Positions 1-8,338 of a stretch of DNA of 64,000 nt are shown piece after piece (positions within the stretch are counted from its first letter, which is position 1; each line of letters opens with the position of its first letter). Source of the stretch: Hyphomicrobium sp. CS1GBMeth3 (lineage in GTDB: Bacteria > Pseudomonadota > Alphaproteobacteria > Rhizobiales > Hyphomicrobiaceae). The notes beneath the pieces were generated by a model. It searched no databases and was not told the origin of the DNA. It was given only the letters and a program-made list of their open reading frames with translations. The stretch spans positions 992,001-1,056,000 of the forward strand of contig NZ_FPHO01000002.1 in NCBI RefSeq assembly GCF_900117455.1, given 5' to 3'. Position numbers and translations under genes: made by a program.

Positions 1-994
1 GCGAGAAGCTCGTCTCATGGCTCCCGTCACGATCCGGCACCAGGTCCTCGTCCATGACAATCAGGTTGCGCGAGTAGATGCTCGTCGCGCGACGCGTCCA
101 ATCGTCGACCTCGCCCTCGAACAGCACCGCCGTCGGCCAGAACGCGGTACGGCCGCGGGCGCCGGGCGGCAGGTTGCGCGTCACGTTGCCGAGTCCCTGA
201 TAGGGCACCGGTGCGGCAACAGCCTCGACCGAGCCCAGCGCCCTGTCGATCCATTCGCCGGGGATGCTCGCAACGGCGACGGAGAACGCGAGCACGAGCG
301 CACCGATGGTGCCGGCCGCAAAGCGGCGCAGCACGCGATCGGTCGCGAGTGTTTCGGTGCCGGGATAGATCTTGTCCAACCGAGTGATGAAGCGCGCCGC
401 GAGCGCAATCAGCAGGAGGTCGATCAGCACGTAGGTGCGATGCCACCACGTGACGCCGGCATCATGCACGGGCAGATACGTGATCTGAAACGCGAGCAGG
501 AGCCCGATCGGCAGGAGCCGAAGAAACAGCCAGTCCATGGCACGGAAGGCGGTGCGCAGAATGGCGCTGGTCTCCGGGCCGGCTTCGATCTGGGCGAGAT
601 AATAGCTGTGCACCCGCAGGCGCGCCGGGTGCGTCAGCGGGATCGCCTCCTGGCGACGCAGCTCCGTATCGAGTGCCTTCAGCTTGCGGGCGAGGATGAT
701 GTGCTGCTGCAGCACACCCGCGTGCATCACGATCAAGACCAGCGGGCCGAACAGAATGAACGAGCGCAGCGGGATCGAGACTTGAAGGATCGGTTGGGCG
801 ACCGGCGTATTGAGCAGAAGATCGCGATGGCTGATGCCTGAGAGTGCGATGAAGAAGTACGCTTCGATGGCGATCAGCAGAATCCACGCACCGCGCACCG
901 AGGCGCTGGCGGCATTGGCCTCCTGAAGCAGCAGCTCCACCTCGCCGCCAGGCGACGCAGTGGGGGGCGGCACCAATTGCTTGCTTCCGAACAT
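1..994 (-). CDS. Membrane pentapeptide-repeat-like protein, N-terminal part (3' end beyond window)
   Basis: An open frame runs on the minus strand from the ATG at 994 to the left edge, about 331 codons without a stop. After a short hydrophilic start there is a hydrophobic stretch (about residues 33-53), the pattern 'DLLLNTPV...LQVSIPL', a second hydrophobic segment, an amphipathic stretch and two further membrane segments near residues 155-210. This order resembles the membrane N-terminus of pentapeptide-repeat proteins known in many Proteobacteria and cyanobacteria, but the repeats themselves would lie outside the window, so the family call is an inference. It lies 114 bp downstream of oligopeptidase B in the same direction. 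Confidence 0.6.
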   Translation of the reverse strand, partial: MFGSKQLVPPPTASPGGEVELLLQEANAASASVRGAWILLIAIEAYFFIALSGISHRDLLLNTPVAQPILQVSIPLRSFILFGPLVLIVMHAGVLQQHIILARKLKALDTELRRQEAIPLTHPARLRVHSYYLAQIEAGPETSAILRTAFRAMDWLFLRLLPIGLLLAFQITYLPVHDAGVTWWHRTYVLIDLLLIALAARFITRLDKIYPGTETLATDRVLRRFAAGTIGALVLAFSVAVASIPGEWIDRALGSVEAVAAPVPYQGLGNVTRNLPPGARGRTAFWPTAVLFEGEVDDWTRRATSIYSRNLIVMDEDLVPDRDGSHETSFS

Positions 995-1108
995 ACGCGA
1001 CTGTCCCAATTCCCCGCTGGCGGGCTCAGCGCTATCTGCCGGCCCGCACATAGGCGTTCTTGCCCGAAAGGACGTGCCACCTCAAGCGGGCGCGGAAATG
1101 GCGCTTGG

Positions 1109-3247
1109 TTAACCCTCGGCGATGCCCGCGACCTTCAGCGCGAAGGCATAGTCGAGCGCCGTCTCACGCAGGCGCTCGTAGCGCCCCGAGGCGCCGCCGT
1201 GGCCGGCCTCCATGTTGGTCTTCAAGAGCACGAGGTTGTCGCTGGTGTTGAGCTGGCGCAGCCGCGCGATCCACTTCGCGGGCTCCCAATAGGTGACGCG
1301 CGGATCGGTCAGGCCACCGTAGGCGAAGATATGCGGATAGGGCTTTGCTTCGACGTTATCGTAAGGGCTGTAGGAGCGGATGATCGCGAAGTCCTCTGCG
1401 CTCTCGATGGGATTGCCCCACTCGGGCCACTCGGGCGGCGTCAGCGGCAGATCCTTGTCGAGCATCGTGTTCAGGACGTCCACGAAAGGCACGTCGGCGA
1501 TGATGCCAAGGAAGAGATCCGGTGCCATGTTGGCGACAGCGCCCATCAGCATGCCGCCCGCCGAGCCGCCATTGGCAACAATACGGCCGTGCTGCGTCAG
1601 CCCCTCGGCGACGAGATACTCGCCGGCGGCGATGAAGTCCGTGAACGTGTTGCGCTTCGTCTTATGCTTGCCGTCCTTGTACCAGTGGTAGCCCTTGTCC
1701 TTGCCGCCGCGGATGTGGGCGATGGCGAAGATGAAGCCGCGGTCAACGAGCGAGAGACGCGAGGTCGAGAACGAGGCCGGAATCGAGATGCCGTAGGCGC
1801 CATAGCCGTAAAGGAACAAGGGCGCCGAGCCGTCGAGCGGCGTGCCTTTGCGGTAGAGCAGCGACACCGGCACCGTCTCGCCGTCGGGCGCGGGTGCGAA
1901 CAGGCGGCGCGTCACGTAATCGGCGGGGTTATGGCCGGACGGGATCTCTTGGCGCTTCATCAGCACGCGGGTGCGCGCGGCCATTTCGTAGTCGTAGGTC
2001 TCGGCGGGCGTCGTCATCGACGAGTAGGTGAAGCGCAGCGTCGTGGTATCGAACTCGTAGCCCGACGACATGCCGAGGCCATAGGCCTCCTCGTCGAAGG
2101 CGATCTGATGCTCGCCGGCGACATCGAGAATGCCGGCGTCGCTTTCTGCACCGCTGATCGGTGTCACGACAAGGCGCGGCAGGCTGTCCTCGCGCTCGAG
2201 CCGCACGAGATGGCCGGCGAAGGTCTGCATGTCGATGATGAGACGGCCGGCCTTGTGCGGCACGATCTCACGCCAGTTGGCGCGCTCCGGGTGATCGGCA
2301 GGCGCGGCGACGACGCGGAAATCCTCCGCGCCTCCGGAGTTGGTCATGATGAGCAAGTGCGTCTTGTGATGATCGACGTGGTACTCATGGCCGCGCTCGC
2401 GCGGCGCCACGAGACGTAGCGCGCCGGCCGGCGCATCGGCGTCGATCAGATAGACCTCGTTGGTCTCGTGGTCGTGGGCATCGACCATCAGATATTGGCC
2501 CGACAGCGTCTTATCGAGCGCGACGTAGAAGCCCGTGTCCTTCTCCTCGTAGACCAGCACGTCTTCGGAGACGGGTGTTCCGAGGCGATGCCGATAGACG
2601 AAAAGCGGGCGGTGATTGTCGTCGAGGCGGATGTAGTAGATCGTCTGGCTGTCGTTCGCCCACTGCATGTCGCCGCGCGTGTCGGGAATGACGTCGGGCA
2701 GATCCTCGCCGGTTGCGAGGTCGCGAAAGCGGATCGTGTACATCTCCGATCCCTTGTCGTCGATCGCGTAGGCGAGCAGACGATGATCGGGGCTATGCTC
2801 CTTGCCGCCGAGGTCCCAGTACGGTTTGCCCGCGGCCTCGGCATTGCCATCGAGCAGGACCTCCTCGTCTCCGCCGCCGCGCGGGCGGCGACAGCAGCGC
2901 GGGTACTGGCCGCTCGCGACGTAGTTCATATAGTAGTCGAAAGGGCCATCCGGTGCCGGCACCGAGTACTCGTCCGGCTTCAGGCGCCCCTTCATCTCAG
3001 CATAGAGCGTCTCCTGCAGGGCGGCGGTCGAGGCCAACGCGGCGTCCGTGTAGGCGTTCTCGGCCTCGAGGTGGGCGCGGATCCCGGCGTCGAGCAGCTC
3101 CGGCTCGCGCATCACGTCCTGCCAGTTCTCGGCGCGCAGCCAGGCGTAGTCGTCGACCAGCGTCACGCCATGGTGGGTCGCGGTTATGGGCCGGCGCGCG
3201 GCGATCGGCGGGACGGGAAGCGGCGGGCGTGAGACAGGGCGATGCAT
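1109..3247 (-). CDS. ptrB: Oligopeptidase B (S9A prolyl oligopeptidase family)
   Basis: A serine peptidase of 712 residues that in this family cleaves short peptides after basic residues. The N-terminal half is the beta-propeller region ('DDYAWLRAENWQDVM' near residue 35) and the C-terminal third is the alpha/beta hydrolase. The triad is visible: Ser562 in GGSAGG, Asp648 in GLTDPRV and His683 in EAGHGGASGR. The ATG at 3247 was chosen because the propeller consensus begins soon after it and GGAAAG precedes it; an in-frame TTG 59 codons upstream would add a low-complexity extension. No signal peptide is seen, so it is probably cytoplasmic. Confidence 0.93.
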   Translation of the reverse strand: MHRPVSRPPLPVPPIAARRPITATHHGVTLVDDYAWLRAENWQDVMREPELLDAGIRAHLEAENAYTDAALASTAALQETLYAEMKGRLKPDEYSVPAPDGPFDYYMNYVASGQYPRCCRRPRGGGDEEVLLDGNAEAAGKPYWDLGGKEHSPDHRLLAYAIDDKGSEMYTIRFRDLATGEDLPDVIPDTRGDMQWANDSQTIYYIRLDDNHRPLFVYRHRLGTPVSEDVLVYEEKDTGFYVALDKTLSGQYLMVDAHDHETNEVYLIDADAPAGALRLVAPRERGHEYHVDHHKTHLLIMTNSGGAEDFRVVAAPADHPERANWREIVPHKAGRLIIDMQTFAGHLVRLEREDSLPRLVVTPISGAESDAGILDVAGEHQIAFDEEAYGLGMSSGYEFDTTTLRFTYSSMTTPAETYDYEMAARTRVLMKRQEIPSGHNPADYVTRRLFAPAPDGETVPVSLLYRKGTPLDGSAPLFLYGYGAYGISIPASFSTSRLSLVDRGFIFAIAHIRGGKDKGYHWYKDGKHKTKRNTFTDFIAAGEYLVAEGLTQHGRIVANGGSAGGMLMGAVANMAPDLFLGIIADVPFVDVLNTMLDKDLPLTPPEWPEWGNPIESAEDFAIIRSYSPYDNVEAKPYPHIFAYGGLTDPRVTYWEPAKWIARLRQLNTSDNLVLLKTNMEAGHGGASGRYERLRETALDYAFALKVAGIAEG

Positions 3248-3647
3248 GACAAACACTTTCCGTGAAGAGCTGAGCGGTCCGCCTCTCAGCGGGTAACGCG
3301 TGTCCGGTCGGGTGAGCAACGAGAGAAGCGGGCGCCGTTCCATGGCCTCCATCGGAGGCCTCCGCTGGGCTGCGCGGCATCCGCACGCCGTCGCCCAAGA
3401 TGCACTCTGCAAACCGCAAGGCAACGGCGAAAGTGAGTTGCAGAGAGGTCAATCTTAACGAAGGACTCGGCGGATCAGCAAGGGGCGCCCGATGCGGATT
3501 TATTTGATTGGGCTCGGGCTTCCGTTAGAGAAACCTTGCAGATACCGCTCCAGTAAATCTAAATATGAGAAATCGTGATCTTACAAAGGATACGCCCTTG
3601 TCTTGGCCCAATTAGGGATTTGGCCGGGATTTACCAGGCGTGGCGTT

Positions 3648-3670
3648 GACATCAATCAGGGATTGATGTC
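3648..3670. promoter_or_regulatory. Perfect 10-bp inverted repeat upstream of mucR
   Basis: GACATCAATC at 3648-3657 is followed by AGG and then its exact reverse complement at 3661-3670. The left arm overlaps a TTGACA hexamer (3646-3651) that could be a -35 element. The dyad lies about 180 bp before the mucR start. It may be an operator or an RNA hairpin; it is not followed by a T-run. Confidence 0.55.
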
Positions 3671-3739
3671 CAAAGACCTGAATGGCATAGACAGGCCGCA
3701 CGCCAGCACACGCAATAGTCGAAGGCGTGATCATTTTGC

Positions 3740-3757
3740 GGTCAGCTTGAGGTCAGC
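3740..3757 (+). promoter_or_regulatory. GGTCAGC direct repeat with 11-bp pitch
   Basis: GGTCAGC occurs at 3740-3746 and again at 3751-3757, separated by TTGA. Direct 7-mers spaced one helical turn apart are the layout bound by OmpR/PhoB-class response regulators. Which regulator would bind here is not known. Confidence 0.35.
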
Positions 3758-3851
3758 GGTTAAAGACTGTAGAAGCCTTGGGCTAGACTTCAGAAGTGCA
3801 GATTTCGGCGTCCGCAGGTGCGCTGCGGGCCCGCTTGGAAGGGGTGATGCG

Positions 3852-4259
3852 ATGGCCGATGAGTCCCAACCCGAGCTGGTCGAGCTGACAGCGCGGATCG
3901 TTTCGGCATTTGTGAGCAATAATACGATCGGCGCGGAGAACTTGCCGCAACTCATTAACGAAACTCATGCTGCATTGAGTCGCGCCACCGGGACCGTTGC
4001 CTTGCCTGAACGCGAGGAGCTTCGCCCCAAAGTTCCGGTCAAGAAGTCCGTGATGCCAGAGTACATCGTCTGTCTCGAGGACGGAAAAAAGTTCAAGTCG
4101 CTCAAGCGCCACCTGCGCACGCACTACAATCTCTCGCCCGAGGAGTACCGCGAGAAGTGGGGTCTCCCCCATGACTATCCGATGGTCGCGCCCAACTATG
4201 CGCGGGCACGCTCGGATCTCGCCAAGAAGATGGGCCTCGGCACGCGGCGCGAGAAATAA
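3852..4259 (+). CDS. MucR/Ros family transcriptional regulator
   Basis: A 135-residue DNA-binding protein of the alphaproteobacterial MucR/Ros family, which controls surface polysaccharides, motility and cell-cycle genes. The N-terminal half ('LTARIVSAFVSNN') is the region used for oligomerisation. The zinc-finger-like part spans about residues 70-115 and ends in the family block 'YPMVAPNYA'. Cys74, His87 and His91 are kept, but the second metal-binding cysteine is Asp77 and the usual last histidine is Tyr92, so metal binding is atypical. The ATG at 3852 follows GGAAGGGG; an upstream in-frame extension has no family similarity. Confidence 0.93.
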   Translation: MADESQPELVELTARIVSAFVSNNTIGAENLPQLINETHAALSRATGTVALPEREELRPKVPVKKSVMPEYIVCLEDGKKFKSLKRHLRTHYNLSPEEYREKWGLPHDYPMVAPNYARARSDLAKKMGLGTRREK

Positions 4260-4283
4260 CGAGCGGTTTCAGTACCAGCTTTG

Positions 4284-4320
4284 AGGGCGCGGCTCGGCGA
4301 CGGGCGGTGCCCTTTTATTT
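4284..4320 (+). terminator. Possible Rho-independent terminator after mucR
   Basis: AGGGC at 4284-4288 can pair with GCCCT at 4309-4313 (extendable by a G-U and a C-G pair), and TTTTATTT follows. The loop is large, so strength is uncertain. Confidence 0.45.
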
Positions 4321-4482
4321 TGCCGTTTCTGCGTTCGGCTTTGCCATGCCGCGCTGAGAAGGCGCGAGGCCTTCCATTTATCCTCGCCGTTCACCGCTCC
4401 CGTAGTTTCGATCTGGGCGACACCAGCGCGGCGTGTAGGATCTGCCGTGTCGCTGACGGACCAAGACGGGAGGCCTCGCCAG

Positions 4483-4941
4483 ATGAGCGTGAGATCCGCT
4501 GTTGCGTGTGACACTCCCCCCGAACAGGGACAGCTCATCGCGTGGTTCCTCGACCAGCCGCAGCCGGATGCCTCGGCATGTGCTCCGCCCCTCGCCTCGG
4601 CGCGCGACGATAATGCCGAGCATCTGCGGCGCCTGATCGAAACCACCATCGGCGAAGTGTTCGGCGTGGCGCACGCCGATCTCTGCAAGCAATCCCGCGG
4701 CAAGGCGCCGGTGGCGCTGGCACGACAGGCCGCGATGTACCTCGCGCACGTCAGCTGCGGCCTCAATCTCACCGACGTGGGCCGCATTTTCGCCCGCGAT
4801 CGCACGACGGTCGCGCACGCCTGCGCGGTGATCGAGGATCGCCGCGACGATCCCGTCTTCGACCGGGCGCTCGAACTCATGGAGTGGATCGTGCCGACGC
4901 TGATCGGCCGCAACGCTCACCACCCTCACCGCGACTGCTGA
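4483..4941 (+). CDS. Stand-alone DnaA domain IV-like DNA-binding protein
   Basis: A 152-residue protein whose C-terminal part matches only the DNA-binding domain IV of the replication initiator DnaA: 'VGRIFARDRTTVAHAC' corresponds to the DnaA signature that reads the DnaA box. No AAA+ ATPase domain is present, so it cannot unwind an origin by itself; a regulatory role at DnaA boxes is an inference. The ATG at 4483 is preceded by GGGAGG; a GTG at 4447 would add 12 residues. It sits 17 bp before the DUF6456 gene, a likely operon. Confidence 0.85.
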   Translation: MSVRSAVACDTPPEQGQLIAWFLDQPQPDASACAPPLASARDDNAEHLRRLIETTIGEVFGVAHADLCKQSRGKAPVALARQAAMYLAHVSCGLNLTDVGRIFARDRTTVAHACAVIEDRRDDPVFDRALELMEWIVPTLIGRNAHHPHRDC

Positions 4942-4958
4942 ATCTTCCGGAGCCTTCG

Positions 4959-5573
4959 ATGAGACGTCCCGCGCGCGCCCGCACGCCGCACGATCCCGCA
5001 CGCCCGCGCAAAGCGGTCCGCGAAGAAAGCGGACGCGCGCGGCCCGGGCGCAACCCTGCGGAAAGCCCGATCGCGTGGCTGTTTCATCGTCGCGACAGCG
5101 CGGGCAATCCGCTGATCAGCGAGGCGCAGTTCAATGCCGGTGAGAAGCTGCGGGCTGATTTCTGGTTCGCGCAGATGTCGCCCAATGTAACGCAAGCCTG
5201 GGGGCTCGCCGCAACGACCGGTTCGGGGCGCCGCAGCGCGCCCGGCGCGGGAGTCGAGATTGCCGACAACGTGATCGCGGCTGCCGAGCGTGTGCGCCGT
5301 GCGCTCTCGGCGGTCGGGCCGGAGCTGGCCGGCATCCTGATCGACGTCTGCTGTCACTTGCGGGGGCTCGAGGATGCGGAGCGGCGCGCCGGATGGCCGC
5401 AACGCTCGGGCAAGATCGTGCTTGGCGTGGCGCTCTCGGCGCTGGCGCGCCACTATGGATTTACGTCGCGGGCCGCTTCGGAGCCGCGCGTCGCGCGTGT
5501 GCGGCATTGGGGTTCCGACGGCTACCGCCCGTCGCTCGACGGCGATGACGACGAGAGGCGTGACGATGCGTGA
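4959..5573 (+). CDS. DUF6456 domain-containing protein
   Basis: A 204-residue protein with a basic, proline- and arginine-rich N-terminus (about residues 1-45) followed by the DUF6456 core 'SPIAWLFHRRD...LISEAQFNAGEKLRADF' and 'VGPELAGILIDVCCHLRGLE'. Function is unknown; the family is found mainly in Hyphomicrobiales and relatives, often behind a DnaA-like helix-turn-helix gene as here. The ATG at 4959 was chosen because GGAG lies 7 bases upstream and it follows the stop of the preceding gene; an earlier in-frame start would overlap that gene. Confidence 0.85.
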   Translation: MRRPARARTPHDPARPRKAVREESGRARPGRNPAESPIAWLFHRRDSAGNPLISEAQFNAGEKLRADFWFAQMSPNVTQAWGLAATTGSGRRSAPGAGVEIADNVIAAAERVRRALSAVGPELAGILIDVCCHLRGLEDAERRAGWPQRSGKIVLGVALSALARHYGFTSRAASEPRVARVRHWGSDGYRPSLDGDDDERRDDA

Positions 5574-5577
5574 GCGG

Positions 5578-6279
5578 TCAAACCCACTGCAGCAAGCGAT
5601 TGACGTAGGCCGGCACGATGACGGTTGCGGCGCCGTGCATCGCCTCCGCGAACATCAGGCGTCCTTCGGAGGGCTCGAGGTTGAGCTCGACGGTGTGGGC
5701 GCCCGCGGCGCGCGCCTCGGCGACGAAACCCGCCGCGGGATAGACGTTGCCGCTGGTTCCGATCGAGATGAATAGATCGGCCGCCGCAAGCAGCTCTCCA
5801 ATGCGCTCCATCTGATATGGCATCTCCCCGAACCAGACGACGTCGGGGCGCATGCCACCCGCCTTTCCGCATCCCGGGCAGCGCGTCTCGAGCGACATGT
5901 CCCCGCTCCAGGGAAAGCGCGCGCCGCAGTGCGTGCAGAGTGCGCCGAACAGCTCACCATGCATGTGGATCAGATTTTTCGTTCCGGCCGCCTCGTGCAG
6001 TGCATCGACGTTCTGCGTCACCACCCACACCTCGCCCGGATAGGCGCGCTCGAGACGCGCCAGCGCCGCGTGGGCTGCGTTCGGCTGAATGCCAGCGTGG
6101 GCGCGGCGGCGCATATTGTAGAAGGCGTGCACGAGGGCCGGATCGCGGGCGAAGCCTTCGGGCGTTGCGACGTCGCGATAATCGTATTTCGCCCAGACGC
6201 CGTCCTTGTCGCGGAACGTCGGCACACCGGATTCGGCCGAAAGCCCGGCTCCGGTCAGGATCACGATCCGCTCGGCCAT
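5578..6279 (-). CDS. cobB: NAD-dependent protein deacylase, Sir2 family (CobB type)
   Basis: A 233-residue sirtuin that removes acetyl and possibly succinyl groups from lysines, using NAD+. Seen in order: GAGLSAESGVPTFRD (NAD binding), the Tyr54-x2-Arg57 pair that marks desuccinylase-type sirtuins such as CobB and SIRT5, TQNVDALHEAAG, the catalytic His107 in HMHGEL, four zinc cysteines (115, 118, 134, 137) and GTSGNVYPAA. It is short, like CobB without an N-terminal extension. It converges with the DUF6456 gene, with 4 bp between the stops. A Pat-like acetyltransferase at 53.2 kb may supply its substrates. Confidence 0.95.
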   Translation of the reverse strand: MAERIVILTGAGLSAESGVPTFRDKDGVWAKYDYRDVATPEGFARDPALVHAFYNMRRRAHAGIQPNAAHAALARLERAYPGEVWVVTQNVDALHEAAGTKNLIHMHGELFGALCTHCGARFPWSGDMSLETRCPGCGKAGGMRPDVVWFGEMPYQMERIGELLAAADLFISIGTSGNVYPAAGFVAEARAAGAHTVELNLEPSEGRLMFAEAMHGAATVIVPAYVNRLLQWV

Positions 6280-6340
6280 TGTCCTCTCGTCGTGGTGCCG
6301 CTTGGTATGCGCCGGTCTTAAGCGCCGGCACCATAAACCT

Positions 6341-6372
6341 GCAAGCGGCCGCCCGCGAAGGCGACCGCTTGC
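6341..6372 (-). terminator. Stem-loop between cobB and the small secreted protein gene
   Basis: GCAAGCGG at 6341-6348 pairs exactly with CCGCTTGC at 6365-6372, and an inner GCC/GGC pair extends it. It lies downstream of the minus-strand gene that ends at 6404. Only a weak TTTAT follows on that strand, so it may be an RNA stabiliser rather than a true intrinsic terminator. Confidence 0.4.
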
Positions 6373-6403
6373 CGTAGCACTCCGCTGAGCTTTCCGCTCT
6401 GCT

Positions 6404-6913
6404 TTACTTCTTTACGTCGACCTTGAAGGAGATGCTGGCCTTCTTGTTCTCCGCGCCGGCGCGAGTGATGGTCTGGCCGACCTTGTAGCTTTCGGCGAAG
6501 CCTTCGATCCGACCCGTCTTGGTATCGACCGTGAAGTCGAGATCGCGCTTGCCGGGCAGCCGATTGATATCGATCGGGTCATCGACGCTGACATCCTTGT
6601 CGATGAGCGCGAGATTGACCGTCTGCTTGCCGGGCGCGATGGGAAGCGTGAGCTTCCAGTTAGGCGTAAACTCCTGCTGGCCGCTCAAGACCGGAGAAAA
6701 CGCGGCCTTGCCAGCGACCCTCATGCGGGCAAAGAAATCGCCGTTTGATAACTCGTCGGCCTTGTCGAGAGCCTGGAACTTCGTGACGGTGATTGTGATC
6801 TCTTCTGCGGCGGCGCCCGTCGTGGCCAGCGCCAAGCCACTCGTGAACGTGCAAATTGCTACACCGGCGGCCAGAACCGAGCCGGACATCGGCTTAAAAT
6901 AATCTCTCAACAT
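6404..6913 (-). CDS. Small secreted protein of unknown function, possibly C2-like beta-sandwich
   Basis: A 169-residue protein with a signal peptide (hydrophobic segment about residues 12-30, likely cleavage after TGAAA) and a predicted all-beta mature part. 'ITVTKFQALDKADELSNGDFFARMRVAGK' and 'VNLALIDKDVSVDDPIDINR' have the strand-acidic-loop layout of C2 domains, which bind calcium through aspartates; this is a weak inference from pattern only. The ATG at 6913 was chosen because AAGGGGAG lies about 9 bases upstream; a start 21 codons earlier lacks a site. It stands alone between cobB and the peroxidase gene. Confidence 0.65.
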   Translation of the reverse strand: MLRDYFKPMSGSVLAAGVAICTFTSGLALATTGAAAEEITITVTKFQALDKADELSNGDFFARMRVAGKAAFSPVLSGQQEFTPNWKLTLPIAPGKQTVNLALIDKDVSVDDPIDINRLPGKRDLDFTVDTKTGRIEGFAESYKVGQTITRAGAENKKASISFKVDVKK

Positions 6914-7162
6914 GCGTTTGTACTCCCCTTGGCAAAGACAGCCGAACAGCCGGGCCAGTGCGCGCGGCTTCTGCATTTCCGCAGACCTCCGGCTTGCGAG
7001 GGGGATTCTAGCAGCGATGCCCTCCGTATCGCAGCGGGGGTAGATACCCGCCGCTGCTTATCCGTAGACTGCCGTTGCTCAACTGTGACAGGACGCGGCC
7101 GGGACGTTCCATCGACCCTCAGCGAGCGGAAGCAGACGCAATAATCATATTACTGAAGCCAT

Positions 7163-8146
7163 TCATTGGTTTCGGCGTGAGAAGGAGACCGCGTAGGCCG
7201 GCGAGCGGATCAGGAAGATGCCATCGTTCTCCGGGCCGGCAATGCCGTCCACAACATTCGTTGGATCGAACATGTTAGTGTCGCAGACCTTGTCGTCCTC
7301 GAGCGCGCCAATGGTGAGCGTGCCGATGGCGGCGGACTTGCGCTCCTCGGGCCAGAGCACGGTGGGGTCGTCAAGAGCGTCGCCCGGCTCGCCCAGGATG
7401 GCCGTCATCTCGAACTCCACCGGCCCCTTGGCGAGCCGCTCGGTCAGCTCGGGCTTGTAGAAATCGGGATCCTTTCCCTTCGCCTCTTCGTCCGAGATAC
7501 CGATCTCGCCCGCCTTCGGCACGAGCTTCCATTTGATGATCTGGTTTTGGCCTTCGGCGTTGGTGAGGGTGAACGTGTGAACGCCATGGTAGCTCACCGT
7601 GGCATAGCTCGCAGGGACGGGTCGCGCCTCAAGCCATGCCTTCTGGCGTGTCGATTCCGGGTTGGCGGCGAAGAAGTCACCGATCTTATCCTTGTCCTTG
7701 GTCGCGACCGTCTGGAGCAGCTCGAGGAACTTGGCGGGCGTCTTGGCTGCGAAGATCGGGGCCGAGATCAGCACCATGTCGGTCTGGTTGCCGTCGCCGA
7801 GATCGATATGGATCGCGAGGGCACGCACGTTGTCCTTCTGGCCGTTGGGTGCCAGCGGGTTGCCGCCGCCCATGGAAAAGCGGCCGACGACCGGCCATGG
7901 CCCTCTGCCCGTGAGGTGCGGGGCCTTCGAGAATTTCGCTGCCTCATCCGTCGGCACGAACGAGCCTTTGACGCAGAAACCGTGGGTGTGGGCGGCACGC
8001 TTGCCGGGGTTGGCGCCGAAGATGGCATTGAGCGCGTTGACGAGCGCCTCGGGGTCCGTGTCGTCGGCATGAGCCGGCGTCAGCGGCGAAATCAGCGCGA
8101 GCACGAGAGGAACCGCGGCGAGCGCCGCGCGACGACCTAAAGACAT
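7163..8146 (-). CDS. Catalase-related peroxidase, exported
   Basis: A 327-residue member of the small catalase-related (SrpA-like) family, haem peroxidases with a shortened catalase fold. A signal peptide covers about residues 1-27 (ends PAHAD). The distal haem histidine is probably His53 in 'RAAHTHG', followed by 'GRFSMGGGNP', and the axial tyrosine is probably Tyr318 in the C-terminal 'RSPAYAVSF' (R-x3-Y as in catalases). It should remove peroxides in the periplasm. The ATG at 8146 has AAGGGAG upstream; the longer reading from 8200 lacks one. Confidence 0.88.
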   Translation of the reverse strand: MSLGRRAALAAVPLVLALISPLTPAHADDTDPEALVNALNAIFGANPGKRAAHTHGFCVKGSFVPTDEAAKFSKAPHLTGRGPWPVVGRFSMGGGNPLAPNGQKDNVRALAIHIDLGDGNQTDMVLISAPIFAAKTPAKFLELLQTVATKDKDKIGDFFAANPESTRQKAWLEARPVPASYATVSYHGVHTFTLTNAEGQNQIIKWKLVPKAGEIGISDEEAKGKDPDFYKPELTERLAKGPVEFEMTAILGEPGDALDDPTVLWPEERKSAAIGTLTIGALEDDKVCDTNMFDPTNVVDGIAGPENDGIFLIRSPAYAVSFSRRNQ

Positions 8147-8286
8147 ACAAGAACTCCCTTCCGAGGATTTAGTCTGTGGTACGACAAATTCCGGGTGCAA
8201 GAAAAGGGCGGGCCCAGGATGGCCTTTCTAAGATCCTGCCCCAGGCCCTCTTACGACAAAGGGGCCGCCCCGGTTTGGAGCAGCCC

Positions 8287-8318
8287 CAAAAAAGAAAGGG
8301 CTCCCGTTCGGGAGCCCT
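8287..8318 (-). terminator. Rho-independent terminator of the primase-tailed membrane protein gene
   Basis: AGGGCTCCC (8297-8305) and GGGAGCCCT (8310-8318) form a perfect 9-bp stem with a GTTC loop. On the minus strand it is followed by TTTCTTTTTT. It lies 20 bp beyond the stop of the gene ending at 8339. Confidence 0.9.
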
Positions 8319-8338
8319 CCTGTTTCTGTTGCCTATCT

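Larger units (their letters stand above)
3248..3851. other. 604-bp intergenic region upstream of mucR
   Basis: No convincing gene is seen between the starts of the oligopeptidase gene and mucR, which point away from each other. It is more AT-rich around 3500-3600 than its neighbours and holds a perfect inverted repeat (3648-3670) and a GGTCAGC direct repeat (3740-3757), annotated separately. The length and structure suggest a regulatory leader or an unannotated small RNA; I could not identify one. Confidence 0.6.

Noticed and set aside
977..2419. 480-codon open frame on the plus strand
   Set aside because: It is antisense to the oligopeptidase B gene, lacks family motifs and reflects the high GC of third codon positions.
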